Positions 1 through 7,518 of a stretch of DNA of 43,209 bases are shown here, one piece after another (within the stretch, counting starts at the first letter, position 1; the number at the start of each line of letters is the position of its first letter). Both the position numbers and the translations under genes were made by a program. Origin of the DNA: Anaerovorax odorimutans. GTDB lineage: Bacteria; Bacillota; Clostridia; Peptostreptococcales; JAAYPU01. The stretch is from NCBI GenBank assembly GCA_016841185.1, contig JAENZQ010000009.1, positions 1 to 43,209 on the forward strand. Direction: 5' to 3'. A model generated the notes under the pieces. That model searched no databases and was not told the DNA's origin. It saw only the letters and a list, made by a program, of their open reading frames with translations.

Positions 1-83
1 ACGGAGAAAAAATTCATCCTCTCGGCAATACAACAAGGGCGGAAGCAGCAGTATTCTTGTACAGGATATACAATAAGGATTAA
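1..83 (+). CDS. C-terminal end of an SLH-domain surface protein (5' truncated)
   Basis: The frame beginning at base 3 reads through the end of a third SLH domain (…PLGNTTRAEAAVF…YRIYNKD) and stops at TAA 81-83. It carries the TRAE motif that SLH domains use to bind pyruvylated secondary cell-wall polymer. Bases 1-55 match 31280-31334 in the 27052-31359 gene base for base. This gene is therefore a paralogue of that SLH protein, and its body lies upstream of the window. It differs from its relatives in one extra residue, Asp, after the usual terminal NK. Nothing can be said about its head domains. Confidence 0.85.
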   Translation, partial: GEKIHPLGNTTRAEAAVFLYRIYNKD

Positions 84-150
84 ATAATTACCGACTAAAG
101 GGGCATGAGTGAAAATAGAATTGAATTTTGTATATAGAAATTATGTGTAA

Positions 151-190
151 TAAGATAACAAGTTGGCTTAATTGCCAACTTGTTATCTTA
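151..190. terminator. Perfect 17-bp hairpin, probable bidirectional terminator
   Basis: A perfect inverted repeat has arms 151-167 and 174-190 with a TTAATT loop. It lies between the SLH stop at 83 (plus) and the dhaL stop at 219 (minus), where both transcripts should end. It lacks a long T-run on either side, so termination strength is uncertain. Bases 84-150 show nothing else. Confidence 0.6.
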
Positions 191-218
191 AAAGAGAGGG
201 AATAGAAAAAATAACTGT

Positions 219-848
219 TTATAGGATATTTACAAAACATTGATAGATTAATTTTCCAACGATAGCCCCTTGGTCCGGATGGCCTAATACTTGGTCTCTA
301 AAGAATACTCCACGTCCAAAGGCTGACTTCATATTCTTAGTTTCTTCAACACCCTTTTCTGCAGCTGACAGAGAAGCTTTTGCTACAGTTTTTAAATCAC
401 TACTTTTTTCGGACTCGGTTTTTGCTGCCAAGTAAGCAGGATATATGGAATCAACAAGGGTTCGGTCACCTAATTTTGCCTTTCCAAGCTCCATAACCCC
501 ATTGGCAAACTCAAATGTAAAAGTTACAAATCCTTGGATATCAAGCTCGGTAGTACCTTTTAGTGATTTCGCGGCTCTAATAAAACCTGATGCGATTAAT
601 GTGCCCATGGTAGAGGGTGCTGCTTTTGACAGTGACATACCAACTTGCATGCAAAGCTTACCTATGTCCGATTCTTCAGAGTCATTTACCGTATCTTTTG
701 CAGCTTTAAAGCCGGTAGACATTGTAAGTCCTAAATCACCATCTCCGAAAGCAGCATCTAATTCCATTAAGTATTCTTTATTTTTAATCATTATGTCAGA
801 TGCCTCGTTTATAAAATCAATAAAAATTTTCCTATTTATCGTACTCAC
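219..848 (-). CDS. dhaL: Dihydroxyacetone kinase, ADP-binding subunit DhaL
   Basis: This 209-residue all-alpha kinase subunit holds the nucleotide that phosphorylates the substrate bound by DhaK; it acts in the cytoplasm. The LDAAFGDGDLGLTM segment puts Asp31, Asp36 and Asp38 where the family has its three Mg-ADP ligands (D30, D35, D37 in E. coli DhaL). GDRTLVD and the late GHPDQGA motif are also typical. Length fits the family. The start is GTG at 848, chosen because AGGAGG lies about 8 nt upstream. The gene follows dhaK with a 25-bp gap, so the two form one operon. In PEP-dependent systems ADP on DhaL is recharged by the PTS protein DhaM; no dhaM is in the window, so the phosphoryl donor (PEP via a distant DhaM, or ATP) is open. 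The substrate need not be dihydroxyacetone. Confidence 0.9.
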   Translation of the reverse strand: MSTINRKIFIDFINEASDIMIKNKEYLMELDAAFGDGDLGLTMSTGFKAAKDTVNDSEESDIGKLCMQVGMSLSKAAPSTMGTLIASGFIRAAKSLKGTTELDIQGFVTFTFEFANGVMELGKAKLGDRTLVDSIYPAYLAAKTESEKSSDLKTVAKASLSAAEKGVEETKNMKSAFGRGVFFRDQVLGHPDQGAIVGKLIYQCFVNIL

Positions 849-873
849 AAAAATAGCCTCCTATACATATCAT

Positions 874-1872
874 TTATTTTTGAACTACGAAGGGTGTATT
901 ACAAGGCATTAGCAGATATTTTTTCAGTTCTTCATCAAGTTTTAATAAGCTGATGGACATTCCTGCCATATCCATTGAAGTAGCATATTCACCTAAGTTA
1001 GCTTTGATGATGGACATATTCTTTTTACTTAATACTTCATCTACTTTTCTATATGCAATATAGAGTTCTTCCAGAGGGGTTGCACCAAGACCGTTTATAA
1101 GAACAGAAACTTCATCTCCGTTTTCAAAAGGCAAGTCTTCCAGTATTTTTAGAAGCATTTCCTCTACAATTTGATCTGCTGGTTTGATTGGACCTTTTTC
1201 TATCCCCGGTTCTCCATGTATACCCATTCCGATTTCCATGTTTCCATTTTTAATAGAGAAATTGGCTCTACCGGCTTCAGGTATAATACAAGGTGTTAAG
1301 GCGACGCCCATTGTTCGAACATTATCTGCAGCTTTTTGAGCAATTCTTGCAACTTCTTCCAAAGGTAGCATTGCATCAGCTGCTGCTCCTGCAATTTTAA
1401 ATACATAATATATACCGGCAACTCCACGTCTTTTATTTTCCATGCCTTTTGGAGCAGAAGCAACGTCTTCACCTGCAATTACTTGAAGAACTTCAATATC
1501 TTCAAAATCAGCCATTTCTTGAGCCATGTTAAAATTCATGATGTCACCACCGTAGTTTCCATATATATAAAGAACTCCGGCGCCGCTATTGATTTCTTTC
1601 GTGACTTCTAGCATTTGTGCGGCGCTTGGTGATTGAAATACGCCTCCGATACAACATCCGTCTAATAGCCCTTCTCCGACATAGCCTAAAAATAAAGGAA
1701 GATGACCGGAACCACCGCCAGTTGCCAATCCGACCTTACCTTTTTTTTTGCTTGCTGATACTAAACACCTCAAGTCATCATTAATATAAGTTATCTGATC
1801 TTTATGAGCTGCATAAAGGCCTTTTAACATTTCATCAACATAGTTTTCCGGTTTGTTTAGCAGTCTTTGCAT
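874..1872 (-). CDS. dhaK: Dihydroxyacetone kinase-type substrate-binding subunit DhaK
   Basis: This 332-residue subunit binds a small hydroxyketone or aldehyde covalently through a histidine. GIHGEPG supplies His219, matching the hemiaminal His218 of E. coli DhaK. GGGSGH gives His57 and NYGGD gives Asp110, matching the catalytic His56 and Asp109. The segment after GGGSGH reads LPLFLGYVG instead of the usual EPAHAGYVG, and NYGGDIMNF replaces NYTGD…NF, so this is a divergent branch whose substrate may be another triose or tetrose. The ATG at 1872 has a GGAGG site 8-9 nt upstream on the minus strand. It is the first gene of a dhaK-dhaL operon, transcribed away from an aldolase-transporter operon from a promoter at 1941-1970. 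Confidence 0.9.
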   Translation of the reverse strand: MQRLLNKPENYVDEMLKGLYAAHKDQITYINDDLRCLVSASKKKGKVGLATGGGSGHLPLFLGYVGEGLLDGCCIGGVFQSPSAAQMLEVTKEINSGAGVLYIYGNYGGDIMNFNMAQEMADFEDIEVLQVIAGEDVASAPKGMENKRRGVAGIYYVFKIAGAAADAMLPLEEVARIAQKAADNVRTMGVALTPCIIPEAGRANFSIKNGNMEIGMGIHGEPGIEKGPIKPADQIVEEMLLKILEDLPFENGDEVSVLINGLGATPLEELYIAYRKVDEVLSKKNMSIIKANLGEYATSMDMAGMSISLLKLDEELKKYLLMPCNTPFVVQK

Positions 1873-1913
1873 CTTATACCTCCAAAAAATAAGTTATATT
1901 AAACAAATTAATA

Positions 1914-1932
1914 AAATAATTAGTAATTATTT
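1914..1932. promoter_or_regulatory. 19-bp perfect palindrome, candidate operator for dhaK
   Basis: AAATAATTA-G-TAATTATTT is a perfect odd-centred palindrome. It starts directly downstream of the predicted dhaK transcription start, where a repressor would block initiation. Its TTAGTAA core recurs twice near the aldolase start (centres 2161 and 2183). The LacI-family protein encoded at 6297 is the obvious candidate binder, although classical LacI operators have an even CG centre. The AT-rich context makes chance possible. Confidence 0.4.
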
Positions 1933-1940
1933 ATATTTTT

Positions 1941-1970
1941 ATTATAGTTCTATTTATATATAAAAGTCAA
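1941..1970 (-). promoter_or_regulatory. Predicted sigma-A promoter of dhaK-dhaL
   Basis: On the minus strand a TTGACT -35 box (1965-1970) and a perfect TATAAT -10 box (1941-1946) are 18 bp apart. This predicts transcription starting near 1934, giving a leader of about 60 nt before dhaK. Confidence 0.7.
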
Positions 1971-2008
1971 TATTTGATAACAAATTTTATTTGAGGAGTA
2001 TATTTTTG

Positions 2009-2037
2009 TTGACTAATACCCAAAAAGAATATATGAT
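2009..2037 (+). promoter_or_regulatory. Predicted sigma-A promoter for the aldolase-transporter operon
   Basis: TTGACT (2009-2014) is followed after exactly 17 bp by TATGAT (2032-2037). It would give a leader of about 155 nt before the aldolase gene. A second possible -10, a perfect TATAAT at 2145-2150, lies closer but has no good -35 box. Confidence 0.5.
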
Positions 2038-2144
2038 AAAAACAAAAGTTGATTAAAAATATTAAAATTAGCATTAAACATACTTCAATATTTTAATTAA
2101 ATTAAAGAATAAATTATGAAAATTTTTTCAAAGTTCATTAAAAT

Positions 2145-2188
2145 TATAATAAATAATTTAGTAAATATTTAATAAAAATTTACTAATT
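2145..2188 (+). promoter_or_regulatory. TATAAT box followed by two TTAGTAA palindromes
   Basis: TATAAT occupies 2145-2150. ATTTAGTAAAT (2156-2166, perfect palindrome) and ATTTACTAATT (2178-2188, one mismatch) follow, with centres 22 bp apart, about two helical turns. Together they also form a 9-bp-arm inverted repeat (2158-2166 with 2178-2186) directly before the ribosome site. They may be paired operators, or an mRNA hairpin near the start codon. Confidence 0.4.
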
Positions 2189-2199
2189 GGGAGGTTTCT

Positions 2200-3084
2200 A
2201 TGAAAAAATTGTATGGTGTTATAACTGCTATGACAACGCCTTTTAATGAAAAAGATCAAGTAGATGTGGAAGCAATCAAAGAGCTGACAGATTTTCTGAT
2301 TGAAAAAGGAGTACATTGTCTTTACCCGACCGGTACTACTGGAGAAATGTATTTAATGTCAATGGAAGAAAGAAAATTAGTAGCTGAAACTGTTGTAAAT
2401 AAAGCTGCAGGAAAAGTAAATGTATTCATTCACGTAGGAGCTATGACAACAGCAGATACTATTACGTTGGCAAAACATGCTCAATCAATTGGTGCTGACG
2501 GCATAGGAATTGTAACACCCAGTTATTTTAGTGTAAGCGACAGAGCTTTAGAAGAATATTTTGTTCAGGTTGCATCCAGTGTGCCAGAAAATTTCCCTGT
2601 TTATTTATATGGAATTCCTCAGTGTTCGGCAAATGATATTACACCTGAAGTAGCTCAAAGAGTAGCTCAAAAATGTAAAAATATCATTGGAATAAAATAT
2701 AGCTATCCGGACATGCTCAGGATAAAAGATTACTTAGAAATAAATAATGGAAACTTTTCAGTGGTAGTCGGAACGGATCGGTTATTCTATCCTGCTTTGT
2801 GTATGGGGTGTGATGGAACAGTTTCTGGCGTGTCATGTTCGATGCCTGAACATTTTGTGGCAGTTTATAATGCTTATCAGGCTAAAGATGAAGCCATAGC
2901 AAGAAGAGAACAAAAAGTAGCAAATGAAATATGTGAAATATTAAAGAATGGCTCCGATATGGCCTTTTTTAAAGCAAATCTTGGCTTCAGAGGAATTAAA
3001 GGCGGATATATGCGAAAACCTCTTTTAGATTTAACAAAAGCAGAGAAACATGATTTATATGAACAAATCAAGAATTATTTATAA
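2200..3084 (+). CDS. DapA/NanA-family class I aldolase (dihydrodipicolinate synthase-like lyase)
   Basis: A 294-residue TIM-barrel lyase of the family that uses a lysine-pyruvate Schiff base. GTTGE at 45-49 is the carboxylate-binding loop. Tyr137 in the YGIP motif matches the catalytic Tyr133, and Lys166 in GIKYS matches the Schiff-base Lys161, of E. coli DapA. A biosynthetic DapA role is unlikely because the gene heads a transporter operon and faces dhaKL. A catabolic 2-keto-3-deoxy acid or sialic-acid-like aldolase giving pyruvate plus an aldehyde fits better; this is inference from context. The ATG has GGGAGG 7 nt upstream. The gap of about 150 bp to tctC contains a small hairpin. Confidence 0.85.
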   Translation: MKKLYGVITAMTTPFNEKDQVDVEAIKELTDFLIEKGVHCLYPTGTTGEMYLMSMEERKLVAETVVNKAAGKVNVFIHVGAMTTADTITLAKHAQSIGADGIGIVTPSYFSVSDRALEEYFVQVASSVPENFPVYLYGIPQCSANDITPEVAQRVAQKCKNIIGIKYSYPDMLRIKDYLEINNGNFSVVVGTDRLFYPALCMGCDGTVSGVSCSMPEHFVAVYNAYQAKDEAIARREQKVANEICEILKNGSDMAFFKANLGFRGIKGGYMRKPLLDLTKAEKHDLYEQIKNYL

Positions 3085-3179
3085 CGATAACAGTTCAAAA
3101 TTAATCATCAATGGCATATGAAAGAATGACCTGCTTATAGTGTTTTTGTTGAAAAATTAATACCTTATAACAATTGAAT

Positions 3180-3204
3180 AAAACTCTTAATTAAGCAGAG
3201 TTTT
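3180..3204 (+). other. Intercistronic hairpin upstream of tctC
   Basis: AAAACTCT (3180-3187) pairs with AGAGTTTT (3197-3204) around a 9-nt loop. It is about 35 nt before the tctC start. It may protect the tctC message or partly attenuate transcription. It is short and AT-rich, so the call is tentative. Confidence 0.35.
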
Positions 3205-3238
3205 AAAATATTTTTATGAATATTTGGAGGGCGAAAAC

Positions 3239-4198
3239 ATGAGAAAAAGAATGCTTGTAATTGCAATACTTATTTTAGTAGTTGCAATGTTTGTTGGGTG
3301 CCAAGAAGAATCGCAATATCCTGACAAACAGGTCACAGTAGTTGTTCCTTATTCACCAGGCGGAGCTTCTGATACGGTTGCAAGAATATTCGCTTCTGAG
3401 ATGGAAGCAATACTGGATGTTCCGTTTGTAGCAACTAATAAAACAGGTGCATCCGGATCTGTGGGTCTTGAGTATGCAAAAAACAGTGATCCGGATGGGT
3501 ATACCATTGCGTATATGCCTGTTGAATCCACTATGCTAAATGCGCTTGGCTTCACGGATTTGACAACAGATGATTTTAAATTCATCGCCAGAGCGATGAC
3601 GATTCCGGCAAGTGTAACAGTTCGTTCCGATTCACCATGGAATACTTTGGAAGAGCTGTTGGCCGATATCAAAGAAAATCCTGAGACAATCAAATGCGGT
3701 AACTCCGGTACCGGATCCATTTGGCATATTGCTGCAGCCCAAGTTGAATTAGCGGCAGAAGGAAAATTTGTACACGTACCGTTTGATGGTGCTGCTCCGG
3801 CTATTGCTGCCTTAATGGGTGAAAACATTGATGTTGTAACAGTAAGCCCATCGGAAGTAAAATCCGGCGTCGATTCCGGAGATTTGAAGGTACTCGCAGT
3901 ATTGGGAGATAAGCCTTCAAGTGTCGTTCCTGATGTTCCGACAGCAACAGATTTAGGAATAGATATTGTCGTACAAGCTTGGGGTGGATTTGCTGTTCCT
4001 GCGGATACGCCGGATGAGATCGTAAAAGTATTAGAAGATGCTGCAGAACAAGCTATAGACTCACAAAATCTAAAAGATTTGTTAGCGGATAGAGGATTTG
4101 AGCATAATTATCTTAATGGGTCAGATATGGATGCTACAGCTAAAAAAGAATTGGCTTTTTATTCAGAATTGATACCTCAACTCGGAATAAAAGAATAG
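3239..4198 (+). CDS. tctC: Tripartite tricarboxylate transporter solute-binding lipoprotein TctC
   Basis: The gene encodes a 319-residue extracytoplasmic binding protein of the Bug/TctC family, which captures a carboxylate and delivers it to the TctAB membrane complex. A basic N-terminus and hydrophobic stretch end in a lipobox (MFVGC, Cys21), so it is a membrane-anchored lipoprotein, as expected in a Gram-positive cell. VVVPYSPGGASDTVAR and NKTGASGSVG are the two ligand-loop signatures of the family. I place the start at ATG 3239, which has GGAGGG 7 nt upstream; an in-frame TTG at 3224 overlaps that ribosome site and is not preferred. tctC-tctB-tctA follow in order. The ligand is unknown; an organic or sugar acid fits the aldolase next door. 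Confidence 0.9.
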   Translation: MRKRMLVIAILILVVAMFVGCQEESQYPDKQVTVVVPYSPGGASDTVARIFASEMEAILDVPFVATNKTGASGSVGLEYAKNSDPDGYTIAYMPVESTMLNALGFTDLTTDDFKFIARAMTIPASVTVRSDSPWNTLEELLADIKENPETIKCGNSGTGSIWHIAAAQVELAAEGKFVHVPFDGAAPAIAALMGENIDVVTVSPSEVKSGVDSGDLKVLAVLGDKPSSVVPDVPTATDLGIDIVVQAWGGFAVPADTPDEIVKVLEDAAEQAIDSQNLKDLLADRGFEHNYLNGSDMDATAKKELAFYSELIPQLGIKE

Positions 4199-4223
4199 TT
4201 TTGATTAAATGATTAGTTTTTTT

Positions 4224-4255
4224 CTCTACATGCGATAATTTTATCGCATGTAGAG
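4224..4255 (+). other. Perfect 15-bp intercistronic hairpin between tctC and tctB
   Basis: Arms 4224-4238 and 4241-4255 are perfectly complementary around a 2-nt loop (in RNA effectively a tetraloop). There is no T-run after it, so it is not a strong terminator. Such hairpins behind binding-protein genes commonly stabilise the upstream message, raising binding protein over the membrane subunits. Confidence 0.65.
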
Positions 4256-4278
4256 ATCCTTTAAAAGGAGGTGCTCAT

Positions 4279-4731
4279 ATGCTAAAAGGTGATACTATTC
4301 CCGGCGTATTATTTGTTGCATTTGGGGTACTATTTTTAATTCCATCGGCTAATATGGGTATAGTATCTGAAACTTCAGATGGCGTACCTGGTCCGGGTTT
4401 TTTCCCCGCAATAATTAGTTCTATTATTATAATTTTAGGTTTGATATTACTAATTAAAGGTTTAAAAAACAACGGCAAGTATAGATATTTTATTATTTCT
4501 GAAGATATAAGAAATAACATGAAACCGTTTTTCATGACATTAGCAGGTATGGTGCTGTTTCTTGCAGCCTTAAAACTGTTCTTTTTCTTTGCTGTTTCCT
4601 ATGCATTTCTTATCTACTTGAACTGGGTGTTTAAGAGAAGTTTGAAATTTAATATAATTTTCTCAACTGTGTTTATAGTGGCAATATACGTAGTATTTAA
4701 AGAGCTGCTTAGGGTCCAATTTGTTATGTAA
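4279..4731 (+). CDS. tctB: Tripartite tricarboxylate transporter small membrane subunit TctB
   Basis: A 150-residue membrane protein with four hydrophobic segments (roughly 7-23, 42-61, 82-103 and 117-138) and the GPGFFP motif (residues 38-43) characteristic of TctB. It partners TctA to form the cation-driven permease. AGGAGG precedes the ATG by 7-8 nt. Its stop is only 13 nt before the tctA start, with the tctA ribosome site overlapping the stop, so the two are probably translationally coupled. Confidence 0.87.
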   Translation: MLKGDTIPGVLFVAFGVLFLIPSANMGIVSETSDGVPGPGFFPAIISSIIIILGLILLIKGLKNNGKYRYFIISEDIRNNMKPFFMTLAGMVLFLAALKLFFFFAVSYAFLIYLNWVFKRSLKFNIIFSTVFIVAIYVVFKELLRVQFVM

Positions 4732-4744
4732 GGAGAGTGGGAAA

Positions 4745-6250
4745 ATGGAATGGATTAATGGACTGATGAGTGTATTGGATGCATCAGTGTTAGTTTTTTT
4801 AATTGGCGGTGTTATAATAGGCATGTTTATCGGAGCTCTTCCTGGTCTATCAGCTACAATGGCAATAGCAATTCTTACTCCTCTTACATTTTGGTTCCAA
4901 CCGTCCCAAGGATTTGCCATGTTAATTGGGGTGTGGAATTCAGCAGTATTCGCAGGAGGAATTTCCGCAATCCTGATCAATACACCAGGAACGCCGGCAT
5001 CAATTGCTCAGACATTTGACGGTTATCAATTATATCAAAAAGGTCAAGGAGGATTGGCATTAGGAATAAATGTCATTTTTTCTTCATTTGGCGGTCTTGT
5101 AAGTTGTCTTGCATTAATCTTTTTAGCATTTCCGCTTGCCAGATTTACAATTCAATTTGGACCAACTGAATATTTTGCTCTTGCACTGTTTGGAATATCC
5201 ATGATGATAACCGTATCCGGCAACTCCATCTTAAAAGGTATTATTGTTGGCATGGCCGGTATTCTTTTATCTACGATAGGTATTGATCCGATACTTGCAA
5301 TCAAAAGATTTACAATGGGGTCGACGGATTTGATGGCAGGCATTTCATTTCTTCCTATTATGATAGGGATGTTTGGTATAGGAGAAGTTTTGTCACAGAT
5401 ATATGAAGACAAAAAAAGCCATGATGAAGAAATAGAAAAAGAGAAGTCTAAAAATCTCAAATTGGGTAGAGTTATACCTACAAGAAAACAATTTAAAGAG
5501 TTAGCATTGCCTGCTGTATTATCATCAATAGTAGCGACAGTAGTGGGTGCAATCCCGGCAACGGGTGGAGATATTGCATCGATTATTTGTTGGGGACAGG
5601 GTAAAAAAATATCCAAAAATGGTCAGGAGTACGGAAAAGGGTCGATTGAAGGATTAGCTGTGGCTTCTGCTTCTAATAACGGCGTTACCGGGGGTGCTTT
5701 AACTACCATGTTGACATTAGGTTTACCCGGTGATGCAGTCAGTGCTATATTGATAGGGTCACTTATGATGTATGGAATGCAGCCCGGGGCAAGGCTTTTT
5801 ATTGAGAATAAACCTTTTGTTATCAACATAATATTATTGATGATATTAGCAAATATTACACTTGTTGTAATTGGTTTATTGACAGCGAAGGTTTCGGCAA
5901 AAGCTTTAAATATTAGCAAACAGACTGTATGGGTTGCGGTTTCCTTATTATGTGTAGTTGGTGCATTTGCACTTAATAATAGTTATTTTGATGTAATAAT
6001 AATGTTTGCGGCAGGACTATTGGGGTTCCTATTCAGAAAAGGCGACTATGCACCAGGTCCGTTTATTTTAGGATTGCTATTGGGAGGATTGCTTGAGTCA
6101 AATCTTAGAAGGGCTCTTGTCATGTCGCAAGGCAGTATGTCAATATTTATAACCAGACCTATTACATTAGCATTGATTATACTAATTGGAATGACATTCG
6201 TTTTGCCATTTATTAAGAAATATAAGAAAAAATGGTTACAAAGGACATAG
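4745..6250 (+). CDS. tctA: Tripartite tricarboxylate transporter large permease subunit TctA
   Basis: A 501-residue polytopic permease. Conserved TctA signatures are visible: GALPGLSATMAIAILTPLTF near the N-terminus, AILINTPGTPAS, GPTEYFALALFGIS, and in the second half the repeat-like PATGGDIASIICWGQGKKIS and LTLGLPGDAVSA. The two glycine/proline-rich halves reflect the internal duplication typical of this family. I set the start at ATG 4745, which has AGGAG about 9 nt upstream, instead of the in-frame ATG at 4721 inside tctB. With TctB and TctC it forms an ion-coupled secondary importer. Confidence 0.9.
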   Translation: MEWINGLMSVLDASVLVFLIGGVIIGMFIGALPGLSATMAIAILTPLTFWFQPSQGFAMLIGVWNSAVFAGGISAILINTPGTPASIAQTFDGYQLYQKGQGGLALGINVIFSSFGGLVSCLALIFLAFPLARFTIQFGPTEYFALALFGISMMITVSGNSILKGIIVGMAGILLSTIGIDPILAIKRFTMGSTDLMAGISFLPIMIGMFGIGEVLSQIYEDKKSHDEEIEKEKSKNLKLGRVIPTRKQFKELALPAVLSSIVATVVGAIPATGGDIASIICWGQGKKISKNGQEYGKGSIEGLAVASASNNGVTGGALTTMLTLGLPGDAVSAILIGSLMMYGMQPGARLFIENKPFVINIILLMILANITLVVIGLLTAKVSAKALNISKQTVWVAVSLLCVVGAFALNNSYFDVIIMFAAGLLGFLFRKGDYAPGPFILGLLLGGLLESNLRRALVMSQGSMSIFITRPITLALIILIGMTFVLPFIKKYKKKWLQRT

Positions 6251-6296
6251 CAAATAGTATAATAATTTATATAATTAGGGTGAAGGAGTTGATATA

Positions 6297-7322
6297 TTGA
6301 GAATTAGAGACATTGCTAAAATGGCGGGTGTATCTCCTTCTACAGTTTCAATGGTGTTAAATAACAAACACGGAATTTCTGAAGAAACTCGCAAGAAAGT
6401 ATTAGATGTTGCTAAAGCTTCCGGCTATAATTCAAAAAAAAGAGGCCAGCTATCTGCTAATAACATAAATGGTCAAATCAGATTTATAAAATATAAAAGA
6501 GAAGGTTTTCTGGTTGAAAGAAATGGTGACTTTATATCAAACGTTATTGACGGTGTAGAGTTCACTGCCAGCGAAAGATCTTTTAACCTCAGCTTTTCTA
6601 ATGTGTTGTGTACAGAGCTTCAAGAAATGATAGACTCTATTAATAAGCAAGATACTGATGGTGTTATTTTTTTAGGTACAGAGTTTGACTCAGCAAGTGC
6701 ACATTTGCTGAAAGCTATTAAGGCTCCTGTGGTAATATTGGACAATCAGTTTAAGAATAAAGACTTTGATGCCGTTGTGATGGACAATGAAGCTGGGGTT
6801 TTTATGGCTATTGAGTATTTAAAAAGTTTGGGACATACAGAGATAGGACATATTAAAAGCACAATAAGAATAGATAATTTTATTGCACGTGAAGCGGGGT
6901 TCAAAGCGGCACTTGATCAGTTGGAATTGGAATATAACCAGAATTTTATTTGTGAAAGTGTCCCTAATATTGATAAGTCTTATGAGATGATGAAAGAATA
7001 TTTAAAAGCTGCAAAAACTTTACCTACAGCATTTTTTGCAGACAATGATATTATTGCAATTGGGGCGATTCGGGCATTAAAAGAAGAAAAAATAAAAGTT
7101 CCGGAGGATATTTCGGTTATTGGCTTTGATGACTTGCAAATCAGCGGTGTTGTGGAGCCCCCTTTATCTACAATTAAGATATACAAGATGACAATGGGAC
7201 AACAAGCTGTAACCAGATTGATCGACAAAATTTCATCAGGAGCTGATGAGAAAACTAAGATATTGGTTGGACCTAAGCTGATTGTTCGGAAATCTACATG
7301 TGAGCCACTAAAAAAGAAATAA
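6297..7322 (+). CDS. LacI-family transcriptional regulator
   Basis: The 341-residue protein begins with a textbook LacI helix-turn-helix (IRDIAKMAGVSPSTVSMVLN, residues 3-22) and hinge helix region, followed by a periplasmic-binding-protein-like effector domain (about 62-335, with GVIFLG and ISVIGFDDLQIS motifs). The start is TTG at 6297, chosen because GAAGGAG sits 8 nt upstream and the HTH begins immediately. It is the last gene of the aldolase-tct operon, 46 bp after tctA, and a terminator follows at 7406. It most likely senses the transported substrate or an intermediate and controls both this operon and dhaKL; candidate palindromes lie at 1923, 2161 and 2183. Confidence 0.88.
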   Translation: MRIRDIAKMAGVSPSTVSMVLNNKHGISEETRKKVLDVAKASGYNSKKRGQLSANNINGQIRFIKYKREGFLVERNGDFISNVIDGVEFTASERSFNLSFSNVLCTELQEMIDSINKQDTDGVIFLGTEFDSASAHLLKAIKAPVVILDNQFKNKDFDAVVMDNEAGVFMAIEYLKSLGHTEIGHIKSTIRIDNFIAREAGFKAALDQLELEYNQNFICESVPNIDKSYEMMKEYLKAAKTLPTAFFADNDIIAIGAIRALKEEKIKVPEDISVIGFDDLQISGVVEPPLSTIKIYKMTMGQQAVTRLIDKISSGADEKTKILVGPKLIVRKSTCEPLKKK

Positions 7323-7405
7323 GGTGAGGAGTGTTTCATCTGTTCTTACTTAACAAAATATTTGATCATAAAAATCGTCCATTCGGACGATAGGCAGATT
7401 AAAAG

Positions 7406-7441
7406 TCCTATACTACACTAATTGTAGTTAGGATTTTTTTT
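7406..7441 (+). terminator. Intrinsic terminator of the aldolase-tct-lacI operon
   Basis: TCCTA(T)ACTACA pairs with TGTAGTTAGGA, one base bulged, and is followed by eight Ts. A smaller 7-bp hairpin (7374-7380 with 7385-7391) lies just upstream. Together they separate the catabolic operon from the surface-protein genes. Confidence 0.85.
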
Positions 7442-7518
7442 ATCTAAAAAACATAAATTCTGCATAATGAAAGTAACACGACTTATCTTTATTTTGCGAG
7501 AAAGGAGACCAGCTTCAT

